NCBI GenBank assembly: GCA_900617975.1
Contig: UZAE01015076.1
Span: 1 to 10,142, forward strand
Direction of reading: 5' to 3'
Length of the DNA stretch: 10,142 nt
Origin: Rodentolepis nana
Lineage: Eukaryota > Platyhelminthes > Cestoda > Cyclophyllidea > Hymenolepididae
In this document: positions 1-6,261 of the stretch, in pieces
Numbering within the stretch: position 1 is the stretch's first letter
How the letters are laid out: the number at the start of each line of letters is the position of its first letter
Made by a program: the position numbers and the translations under genes
Notes under the pieces: generated by a model
Databases searched by the model: none
What the model was told of the DNA's origin: nothing
Seen by the model: the letters and a program-made list of their open reading frames with translations, nothing else

Positions 1-80
1 TTCGACATTACGGACTATGTTAGGCGAGTTTCTGCACAGTATCAGCTCCACTATGTCGGCCTCATTTTGCCAATTATCCG
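1..80. repeat. 80-nt exact direct repeat, upstream copy (assembly seam)
   Basis: These 80 bases are identical to 1319-1398, which lie in the 3' untranslated region of the WD40 gene. The copy here ends exactly at the single unknown base (N) at 81 and is followed by an intron end and an exon of that gene. Perfect identity, in a window where every other repeat pair is clearly diverged, suggests a contig-join artefact. A real tandem copy of the gene, whose 3' end is seen here, is the alternative. Confidence 0.9.
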
Positions 81-81
81 N
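81..81. other. Unknown base (N), probable scaffold join
   Basis: This is the only ambiguous base in the window. It separates the duplicated 80-nt block from intron sequence ending in TTCTTTAG at 95. The upstream exons of the WD40 gene are missing at this point, so the N probably stands for a join or gap of unknown true length. Confidence 0.75.
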
Positions 82-95
82 TCAATATTCTTTAG

Positions 96-1312
96 AGAAT
101 GCGGTCGGATGCCAACTACATACATGTGGAGTCTGTGCTAACATACGGAGAAGAGGTGTTTATGACTCATTCAAACGGTCAAGTTTACATTATGGACTTG
201 ACTCGACTCCGTGAAGAAACAGGAATATGGGTACTACCTGCACCGAGAAAAACTAAATTGGCCATAATGCATTTTACAAATAAACCTCACCTGCTAATAC
301 TGGGAACGGGAAATGGTTGCATTCTTATTTATGAGATGTCCAGTGGTGGATTCAAGTGGCTTCGCACTCTCACTCTCCACAAGTCATCAATAACATGCAT
401 TGGTGTTTCGAGAAATTCTGTTGACCCTCACAGGCACGATGATAGTGGTCTATTCGTCAGTGGCAGTGTGGATGGAAGTATTCGATTGTGGAATGCTTTG
501 ACAGACGAGTGCCTGCAGGTCATTGAGGGTAAGTTAAAAGAACTCAATTATTTCCCTTTAGACCAAACACCAGTAGCGAAACATTGGCATTGGAGATCAA
601 TGTTTTGGATTAATGACATAACCTTCTACAAAGATAACGTAGTAGCCGCAGATATGGATGGAAATATAATTTCCATGCGAATTGATAAATCTGGCGAATT
701 TGAAATTTGTTCCGTTTTGATGAAAGATTTGCCTGCATATCGAGTTGAACTAAACGATAAATGGTTCGTGTCTATCAATTATTTAAGAATAAATATTGTC
801 GACTTGGAGGATGGATCTAATAATCGCGAACTCAAGAAGTCATTTGGTTTCGACGGCGATAAAGTCATAGTTGACTTTAAGTCAAATCAGATCATCTTCT
901 TCAAGCGTGATAACGTGTATATGCACAACCTAAGTGCAAACGAGTGTGTTTGCTTCCAAAAAGGTTTGTTAATTCTGGCAATTGAATGATATGTGAGGGT
1001 GTTGCGAATTTACTAAATTTCACTCCTTTAGATCCTTTCAAACGAATGCCATTTGTGGTAGCTATACAAGCGAACGGGAGTTTCGTTTATAGCGTTCATG
1101 AAGATGGTAGGATATACCTTTGGGATCGGAAGAAGTGTCGATTAATTCATGAGCTACATCGGTTGTCAGTTGTGAATGTGTCACAGTGTCACCTGGCCCT
1201 GTCAGAATCATCTCAGAATTTATTTTGCTTGGCAATTTTCAGTACGCATAGGGAACTGAGGTCAAGGATGTACAGGATATCTGTCAGTCGACCTGTAATT
1301 GAAGACGGGTGA
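96..1312 (+). CDS. WD40-repeat (beta-propeller) protein, 5'-partial, three exons
   Basis: Exons are 96-528, 562-963 and 1032-1312. Together they give 372 codons including the TGA stop at 1310-1312. WD40 proteins are scaffolds for protein complexes; the partner here is unknown. Counting from codon 96, blade-like strands are seen at residues about 11-35, 52-81, 94-133 (SGSVDGSIRLWN, 122-133), 161-185 (AADMDGNIISM), about 240-275 and 285-310 (SVHEDGRIYLWD). The first visible exon opens behind an acceptor (TTCTTTAG, ending at 95) and reads in frame before the ATG at 99, so that ATG is probably internal and the true N-terminus lies upstream of the N. An F-box/WD protein is possible, but no F-box is visible. 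The same exon has a decayed inverted copy at 7636-8035. Both introns are phase 1, and splicing them keeps one frame throughout, which strongly supports the model. Confidence 0.85.
529..561 (+). other. 33-nt mini-intron in the WD40 gene
   Basis: The donor is GTAAGT at 529, and a pyrimidine-rich end TTTCCCTTTAG closes the intron at 561. Removal joins ...CLQVIE to DQTPVA directly after the Trp-Asn end of a WD blade. The length is a multiple of three and the intron has no stop, so unspliced reading adds 11 residues (GKLKELNYFPL) without a frame break. Introns this short are typical of parasitic flatworms. Confidence 0.8.
964..1031 (+). other. 68-nt intron in the WD40 gene
   Basis: The donor is AAG|GTTTGT at 964 and the acceptor CTCCTTTAG ends at 1031. 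The intron contains in-frame stops (TGA at 987-989) and is needed to connect the frame of 96-963 to the frame that ends at 1312. It is phase 1, like the first intron. Splicing gives ...CFQK-D-PFKRMPF. Confidence 0.85.
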
Positions 1313-1754
1313 TTTATTTTCGACATTACGGACTATGTTAGGCGAGTTTCTGCACAGTATCAGCTCCACTATGTCGGCCTCATTTTGCCAATTATCCGCG
1401 CCAGTATCCTTTTATGCAACTCAAATTCGTTTCTAATAACAACTTGAGATATTAAATTTTTTCGACGTTTCTCTTCTTGAGATTATCTCCCTCGAAACCG
1501 CTTTTTGCTCTCGATTGTCCTCTGATTTTCCTGACACTTGCATTGTACTGCTATAGTCCAACTTTCCAAATCGACCAACGTCTTTAAGACATTTTATTTC
1601 CTCCACACCACTCTATTCATATATCAATCGATGCCGTTAGTTACTAAAAGCCTTTTTTATTTTCCATTAACCCACATCACTGTCTTCCGCCCTTCCTTCC
1701 TCCACTCTTGATGTTCATTTTGGATAAAATATACCTTGAAGTAGTTCAAATAAA
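1313..1754 (+). promoter_or_regulatory. 3' untranslated region with candidate poly(A) signal
   Basis: AATAAA at 1749-1754 is followed by GTGCTTATTGGT, a GT-rich stretch as expected downstream of a cleavage site. It is the first canonical signal I see after the stop codon and would give a 3' UTR of about 450 nt. The block 1319-1398 inside it is the sequence duplicated at 1-80. Confidence 0.5.
1319..1398. repeat. 80-nt exact direct repeat, copy in the 3' UTR
   Basis: Identical base for base to 1-80. It begins seven bases after the WD40 stop codon. This is probably the genuine location, because it is continuous with the coding sequence on one side and unique sequence on the other. Confidence 0.9.
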
Positions 1755-2224
1755 GTGCTTATTGGTATCCGAAAGTGAGCTTATTTCTATGGAGAATTCA
1801 GCATATGTAAGACGTAATAGAGGAGGAAAAAATGAGAGAATCTGAAAAATGTTGGCCAATTCACTTTAATGGGGAGGTCATAGCAACCCTGTTGTCAAAT
1901 TCCATTTTAGAAAGTGGGATAACACAGGGTGGATTTCTGTTGGAAGCCAAATTTTAGGCCACATCGAGACAAAGAGAATATGGCTTTAGAGGTCCATACT
2001 TGTGGATCTTTAAAATGCTCCCACATCGAATCTGAGGAAGTTAAATGAGTGCATGCTTCCTTAAATCTCCTCCTCCCATCTCCGCCATAATTATGTCTAT
2101 TAGATTGAACGCACTACTTAAGGTGTAAGGGCGGACGAATTAATGGAGGTTAGTATTAGAAGTGTGATTTTGGTGTCAGATGATATTTTAACTATAGGAT
2201 TATTGAGGGTAATCAATTTGTGAA
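1755..2224. other. Intergenic, nothing recognised
   Basis: No open frame of useful length, recognisable domain or repeat partner in this window was found on either strand. Similarity to the region before copy B (about 8720-8828) is too weak to claim. Confidence 0.5.
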
Positions 2225-2404
2225 AATAATGCTAAAATATAGGCCTTCTCCCTGGATTGCATTTAACAAAATATGGAGCGCTTGTGCTTTGGCATTATGA
2301 CTTAAATGAAATAAATTAAGAAGATTTTTGAATTCAAGCTGGTGTAAGTTATAAGTAAACCCTAATTTAAGCGACGAGGTAGGTTCGCTATACTTCGAAT
2401 TTAG

Positions 2405-2414
2405 AGGTATAAAG
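2405..2414 (+). promoter_or_regulatory. TATA-like motif kept in both unit copies
   Basis: AGGTATAAAG here corresponds to AGGTATAAAA at 9008-9017, in each case a few bases after a GAATTT or similar. Conservation within otherwise diverged sequence is suggestive, but no transcript or plus-strand gene supports a promoter. Confidence 0.2.
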
Positions 2415-2449
2415 GATAAGATAAGAGTGCTTTAAAATTACGTGTATTA

Positions 2450-2598
2450 CTTACCTCATGGCATTCTACAGTACAAGTGGAGGTGAGCGGGAAATTTTCC
2501 CAGTGTTAATGCTGCCCATTGTAGATAATATATGCCAGACAGTTGGTTAGAACCATGTCAAGCCAGAGAAGGGGCGGTGAGAGATGTCATGTCTTATA
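2450..2598 (-). pseudogene. Possible exon relic in copy A (equivalent of 8965-9204)
   Basis: Read on the minus strand, an ATG at about 2592 begins MTSLTAPSLA and then stops. Copy B has an ATG at the same place, beginning MAFLAALPLT and continuing for 70-odd codons. Farther on, A reads SINTGKISRSP where B reads SISTVKISCSP, after a one-base indel. The matched frame pattern suggests former coding sequence, but no family is recognised. It could also be chance reading of conserved non-coding repeat. Confidence 0.3.
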
Positions 2599-2604
2599 TA
2601 AAGA

Positions 2605-3075
2605 TACGGGAGTGTTGGATAGACTTGACTCCACGTGGTGCACCCTGGGCAACGTATACTCGTACGGCTAAAAGTCTATCAATCGGCAGTTGACTTCTCA
2701 CTTCAAACTAAAGTCTATTACCTGGCAGTTGACTTCAAACTACCATGAGTAAGTCTATTAACTGGCAGTTGACTTCTGAGTTCAAACTATCATGACCCCA
2801 AGTCTAACAACCGGGAGTTTGACTTGTGACTTCTATCTACTCTGACCCGATATTATGTCAAATTACAACACTCCACAGTACTCAACTTACCTTTCCTATC
2901 TTTGTGTCTGCCTGTCTATCTCTCTCTCTTTTATTTCTGTCAATCACTTTTCTATGCCCTCTCTTGAATTTTCAACACTTTCAAATTTCCCCATTTTGTA
3001 AAGCCCGAAGTCAGCTATAGGGCTAATGATAATTATTAAAACGCCTGCAATTTCGCGATAAATAAATAAGATGTT
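2605..3075 (+). repeat. Left arm of long inverted repeat (element A)
   Basis: The arm pairs in inverted orientation with 4640-4990. The outer part shares GATAGAC, CTCCACGTGGTGC and a 19-nt identical run (2643-2661 against 4937-4955), followed by GGCAGTTGAC. The inner part pairs 3001-3070 with 4655-4735 (GGCGTTTT, TTATCATTAG and neighbours). The outer 80 bases are close to 87 percent identical by hand count. The left arm is longer because of a local tandem expansion. No clear target-site duplication is seen outside the arms. Confidence 0.8.
2672..2848 (+). repeat. Four tandem copies of a 39-49 nt motif inside the left arm
   Basis: Copies start at 2672, 2711, 2751 and 2800. Each opens with AAGTCTA followed by a GGCAGTTGACTT-like core (GGGAGTTTGACTT in the last), and copies 2 and 3 continue with TTCAAACTA and CATGA. 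The right arm (about 4870-4925, inverted) and copy B (about 9280-9325) have the motif once only. Confidence 0.85.
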
Positions 3076-3124
3076 AAGAGTTAAGAGTTAATAAGAAAAC
3101 TAAAATAAAATTAAGACTACTTAC

Positions 3125-3436
3125 CAGTATTTTAGAATTTAAAAGTATCCAGTTCAAATAGAATGCGATGCCATAGGCATTGCGTAGCTTGGAAATAAGA
3201 CTACCGGTGTGTCTTCACTATGCCAATTAAGGAAAGTGAATTAGACATTGCTCATTCCTAACATTTGCGGTCAACTCATTTTCCCAAAAGATTGACAGTT
3301 TGGATATTTTAAGATGAATTCAAGGAAGTCAAAAAGTTTCCAAAATCAGGGACTATCTGCGCGTACAATCTAAATTTGCAAATATCTTCTAAGTATTGAC
3401 GATTAAATTATCGCCGATAGGATAAAAATTGCTTTT
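3125..3436 (-). pseudogene. Decayed gene relic in copy A (unknown protein)
   Basis: Three minus-strand blocks align codon for codon with copy B. Block 1 (3436-3362, 25 codons) reads NFYPIGDNLIVNT, a TAG stop, then K.F..LDC; B has Trp at the stop. Block 2 (3305-3222, 28 codons) reads IQTVNLLGK with three stops, where B has Cys, Trp and Cys. Block 3 (3199-3125) reads LRNAYGIAFYLNW and ends CTG|GTAAGT, a good splice donor kept in B. About 50 codons between blocks 2 and 3 are deleted here. Loss of function is clear. The family is not recognised. A Trp...LW..C pattern in B and a hydrophobic YG..FYL.W segment faintly resemble claudin/PMP22-type four-span membrane proteins, which is only an inference. 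Confidence 0.5.
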
Positions 3437-3484
3437 ACTTTTGGAACCAAAATTAATGGAGAAAATGTTGGCTTCGTGCTCTAG

Positions 3485-4003
3485 CTAAAACAAGTTGCCC
3501 TTTTGTAGTAAGATGATGTTGGACACTATGTCTACCGGGAAGAGGCCGTTCAAACCTACCAAACGTAAGGACCGTTTCGAGTCGGTCACACGCATGGATG
3601 CAAGATTGTGCAGTAGAGCGTTGTCTTTGAGATCGACTAATAACTGGAATCTTGAGAGGAAATCGGTACCAATGATGGGCTGTTGGACGTCCGCGATATA
3701 GAAGGTAAACGGAAACTCTTGACAGAGGCCTAGGTCCAGATTAAGGAACTTTTGTCCATAGAGCTGTATTTCGGTATTATTTGCTGCTACGAGGGAGGTC
3801 CTGGTGGCTTGAGTATAGCGTTTTTTAGACCGTGGGATAACACTGACTTTGGAACCTGTGTCCACCAAGAATGTGAGTTCGGAGTTCTTGTCTAAAATGT
3901 ATAGCAGGCGACTAGAATAGCTTCCAGGATCAGTCGTCGCCTTTACTGCCTGCAGTGGGATTTTCCCGAGGGGCGACGTGCTTTGGTCTTCACGTATGAG
4001 CAT
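3485..4003 (-). pseudogene. Retropepsin (aspartic protease) fragment of a CsRn1-like Ty3/gypsy retrotransposon
   Basis: An open frame of 172 codons. In retrotransposons this protease cuts the Gag-Pol polyprotein inside virus-like particles. Visible are the catalytic triad region FLVDTGSKVSVIP (Asp-Thr-Gly at residues 48-50), a flap-like AANNTEIQLYG (73-83) and the C-terminal IIGTDFLSRF (110-119) that packs under the active site in this family. The N-terminal ATG is probably not a start: the frame runs out of the gag end, which lies in another frame, and similarity begins near SRLLYILD. The frame ends with TAG at 3485-3487, with no reverse transcriptase after it, so pol is truncated at the junction with repeat copy A. 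The frame itself has no stop, unlike the gag part. It is an old retrotransposon copy, not a free virus. Confidence 0.8.
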
Positions 4004-4216
4004 CCAGGCTTACATCTCCTGGCTCTGTCACCAAAGGTTCAATGGTAGTAACATATGGTGTTGTCATGCTCAGATGGCCTCCGACGCCCTCTAGATGAAA
4101 CAGGACGCCGTCCTTTGGCACGTGAAGCAGAGGCTGTCATAAGCGCCTTCATTTCTTTCAACTGCTCAGTGATGTCATCCAGTCGTTGTGTAAATGTATC
4201 CGGGGCAGCACCTTAA
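3943..4216 (-). pseudogene. Gag C-terminus with CHCC zinc knuckle (CsRn1-like Ty3/gypsy), broken
   Basis: The minus-strand frame has a coiled-coil-like LDDITEQLKEMKALM, then a basic linker (GRRP, SRGRRRP), then a knuckle with C-x2-H-x9-C-x3-C spacing. The four ligands lie between 4053 and 4000. This CHCC spacing, in place of the usual CCHC, is a known mark of the CsRn1 clade; the knuckle binds the element's RNA during packaging. A TGA stop directly follows the His, and the frame ends at a TAA at 3945-3943. The protease frame that follows is offset by one base, through either an indel or a native frameshift. Upstream it joins, in the same frame, a piece of a cellular kinase. Confidence 0.7.
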
Positions 4217-4227
4217 GCCTAGTGTGC

Positions 4228-4388
4228 GCGCCTGCGATGCAGTGCCCCATAATATATTGGAACTCCAATTGTTTTGACTTCTTTAAGCATGGAAAAATGG
4301 TTGAATAGCAGCTGGGAATCAATTGCGGAGCAATGACCAAAGTTGAAACGACCCTCATGTACAAGAGTTTTTTCTTCATCAGAAAGTG
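4228..4388 (-). pseudogene. UCK: Uridine-cytidine kinase exon fragment, copy 1, joined to gag
   Basis: Uridine-cytidine kinases phosphorylate uridine and cytidine in pyrimidine salvage. This minus-strand fragment reads LSDEEKTLVHEGRFNFGHC, then SQLLFNHFSMLKEVKT and VPIYYGALHRR. It matches the family order: a helix after the substrate Asp, the NFDHP motif, the LK..K helix, and the VP.YDF..H.R strand. The NFDHP Asp, which I recall contacting the nucleoside, is Gly here, and YDF has become YYG, so activity is very unlikely even if transcribed. After ...HRRRAH come two stops, and gag continues in the same frame. No P-loop part (upstream) or C-terminal part is present. The chimera breakpoint lies at about 4205-4235. 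Confidence 0.7.
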
Positions 4389-4639
4389 CCTTCAAATGGA
4401 TTAAACTTAGTTGTGAACTCGTCGTTCTAAATTAAACATAAGATTAGTTTCGAAACTATCTAATGATTTCGCAAATATTACGCAGTTTATCACCTTTAAT
4501 TCATTAGTGTAATCCGCAGTAATAAGCCAGTTGCTTTGTGAATAATTAAAATATTGCTTAAATTTGATAATGAAAAGTTAATATTCACCTAATTCATACG
4601 TTGGGTCGTAGAATGCATCAATATTATCGGCCTTAGTTT
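4389..4639. other. AT-rich filler between UCK fragment and right arm
   Basis: The first part (about 4389-4440) weakly resembles 6262-6306, as if intron sequence upstream of the UCK exon had been copied together with it. The remainder has no recognisable feature. Confidence 0.35.
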
Positions 4640-4990
4640 TGCAAATATTACTTTTATTATTATTATTATTATTATATCAAATGGGAGGCGTTTTGATAGT
4701 TATCATTAGTCCTTTAGTTGACTGTAGGCTTCACAGAGTGAATGGAACATCAAAGTGAAAAAAGTCGAGAGGGGGGGGAGGAACAGAATAGCTTTTCAAA
4801 GATGTGAAAGAAACAGACACAATGGTAGAAAAAGGTGAGGTAAGTATTGTGGAAATGATCGAATATGACATGGAATCAGGTCATGGTAGTTTGAAGGCAG
4901 ACGTCAACTGCCGGTTAATAGACCTTTTTGCTGTATGAGTATACGTTGCCCAGGGAGCACCACGTGGAGCTAGGTCTATCGTGCACCCGT
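4640..4990 (-). repeat. Right arm of long inverted repeat (element A)
   Basis: This is the reverse-complement partner of 2605-3075, described there. It contains a (TTA)7 microsatellite at 4654-4674 where the left arm has AAATAAATAA, and a run of eight G at about 4771-4778. It holds one copy only of the motif that is repeated four times in the left arm. The outermost matching bases are CACCCG at 4984-4989. Confidence 0.8.
4654..4674. repeat. (TTA)7 microsatellite
   Basis: Seven uninterrupted TTA units lie at the inner end of the right inverted arm, a place where the related arms carry ATTT/AAAT repeats instead. Confidence 0.9.
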
Positions 4991-5009
4991 GTTTTGCAAA
5001 TATAATGTT

Positions 5010-5118
5010 CTAAATTGGCCTTTAATGAGCTTTCACTTGACCTCATGCCTTATGTTATTGCAAGCTGGCCTTACAATTTGCTGCTTGTTATTACCAGTAG
5101 ATCAATTTATGTTAGCCC
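5010..5118. repeat. Dispersed repeat, copy 1 (strong over 5042-5118)
   Basis: Positions 5042-5118 match 6061-6138 almost perfectly in the same orientation (CTCATGCC.TATGTTATTG ... GTAGATCAATTTATGTTA), with about five differences by eye. Weaker similarity reaches back to about 5010 and 6030. Copy 1 lies just outside the right inverted arm, whereas copy 2 abuts a UCK fragment. No conserved open frame was found in either copy. Confidence 0.85.
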
Positions 5119-6029
5119 AAATTGTTCCTAATTCGCAGTTCATAATTAAAAGGGGTTATTCATGCGGGCCAATTCAACTTTAAGGGTATTGCCGGTACGA
5201 GAATGTGCCACGAATTCAAGTGAAATTTCCTATATTTTTAATTCACGAGCAAAATGCTTACCAAAAAATCGACTGACAGCTGAAAAATCGGTACAACACA
5301 AATGTTTCAATTGAATCAAGAGAAAATGAGTTGAGTTGAATTGCAGAAAGAATGTGAAACTTTGCAGTTGAAACAGTTGGAATGTGCGTATAAATAGCTC
5401 GATAGAAAGCGACAATATGAACAAGAGCAATACTATGAATTCCTTGGCCAGACTATTTAAAGGGCCGCGTGGTTAAAACAACTCTGTCTGATTCGGGCAA
5501 TCGTCAGGATTCATTCGATTTTGTGACATCAGGGCATTGAAGGCTAACAGCACAACCGTCACACTCACCATTGCATTGGGCATATTTCGAAATCAGTACA
5601 ATGAAGGGAGTACTAATAGTTGAATTTGATTCTTCTATCTAGTTACTTAATTTACTTAGTTCATTTCAGCAAGAATTAAAACTTTTTAGAGGAAATACGT
5701 GTTTAATTTCAGTGCTTTCAACATGATATCTTGAAGAAGAAAAATTCCCAGTGAACACCTCACAATATCTTAAATTCGTTTTACCATTTCTTTGGGTCCC
5801 TGTCTCAGTCACTCTGATGCAAGGTTTAATGAGGAGAAGTATTTGCATATTTTAACTAATTGCGAATGATTGAAGTACTTGTGGTAATAAACTTTCGGTT
5901 TAGCAACGGTATGTATGCTTATTGACAATAATTAAGTTCATGAAAACATTTTCCAGAATCTTCCATACATTGCTTGCTTTTGCTTCAAAGTGCTGTCGTG
6001 AGTATCTTAGAAAGTACATTTTTCCTTCA
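5119..6029. other. Intergenic, nothing recognised
   Basis: Short open frames on both strands have no recognisable motif. TATAAATAG at about 5390 resembles a TATA box, but no gene follows it. A 32-codon minus-strand frame starting at 5571 has a hydrophobic start like a signal peptide but lacks support. Confidence 0.5.
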
Positions 6030-6138
6030 ATGCGTAATTGGTAAGTTCCGGATTTCACTAAATCTCATGCCGTATGTTATTGCAAGTTGGCCTTACAATT
6101 TGCTGCTTGTTATTATCAGTAGATCAATTTATGTTACC
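6030..6138. repeat. Dispersed repeat, copy 2, abutting a UCK fragment
   Basis: This is the same-orientation partner of 5010-5118. Its right end runs straight into the UCK exon fragment at 6139. In minus-strand reading it follows the exon, so it might be the intron or decayed continuation of that exon. Confidence 0.8.
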
Positions 6139-6261
6139 TCACACTGTTTTGCCTTCTTTGAGCATAGAAAACTGCTTGAATAGCAGCTGGGAAACAATTG
6201 CGGTGGGATGATCAAAGTTGAAACGACCCTCGTGTGCAAGAGCTTTGTCTTCTTCTAAAGA
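6139..6261 (-). pseudogene. UCK: Uridine-cytidine kinase exon fragment, copy 2
   Basis: The minus strand reads SLEEDKALAHEGRFNFDHP, then TAIVSQLLFKQFSMLKEGKTV, followed by a stop. It keeps the family's NFDHP motif and the LKEGKTV helix end, and so is closer to a working kinase than copy 1 (4228-4388), with which it shares about three quarters of its residues. A possible splice acceptor (ATAGTAG) lies just upstream on the minus strand, at about 6262-6268. After KTV, a TGA stands where copy 1 has a Gly codon, and the strand VP.YDF is lost. It is one exon of a gene of about 250 codons, with no other UCK part nearby, so it is a fragment. A real exon of a large gene with long introns cannot be fully excluded. 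Confidence 0.65.

Larger units (their letters stand above)
2225..3475. repeat. Duplicated unit, copy A (about 1.25 kb)
   Basis: It is collinear with 8829-10025 in the same orientation. Landmarks shared in order are: CTCCCTGGATTGC (2248 and 8853), GGTATAAA (2406 and 9009), AAGCCCGAAGTCAGCTA (3001 and 9410), the block around GCGTAGCT (3182 and 9592), and a 29-nt identical run at 3292-3320 and 9842-9870. Copy A has four tandem copies of a motif found once in B (2672-2848). It lacks about 150 bases that B keeps (about 9610-9755). By eye, identity is about 70-80 percent. The right edge meets the retrotransposon fragment at about 3475-3487. Confidence 0.85.

Noticed and set aside
17..214. Open frame over the N at 81
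   Set aside because: It runs through the duplicated 3' UTR block and the seam; the WD40 reading frame from 96 onward explains the conserved part.
2631..2638. CCACGTGG palindrome as a transcription factor E-box
   Set aside because: It is shared by both arms of A but changed in copy B (CCACATGG), and no promoter context exists; more likely just part of the repeat.
2826..3020. Plus-strand Ser/Leu-rich open frame
   Set aside because: It lies in a pyrimidine-rich part of the inverted arm and is not kept in copy B; low-complexity reading.
3495..3701. Plus-strand frame opposite the retropepsin
   Set aside because: A shadow of the protease frame, which has clear family motifs on the minus strand.
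4580..4640. Minus-strand open stretch reading DNIDAFYDPTYEL before GGTGAAT, resembling an exon end
   Set aside because: Under 20 codons, no matching upstream acceptor, and not part of the UCK kinase domain as I know it.
5475..5571. Minus-strand 32-codon frame with signal-peptide-like start (MVSVTVVLLAF) and an overlapping Cys-rich frame
   Set aside because: Two competing frames, very short, no donor or acceptor that links it to another exon, and no partner copy to test conservation.
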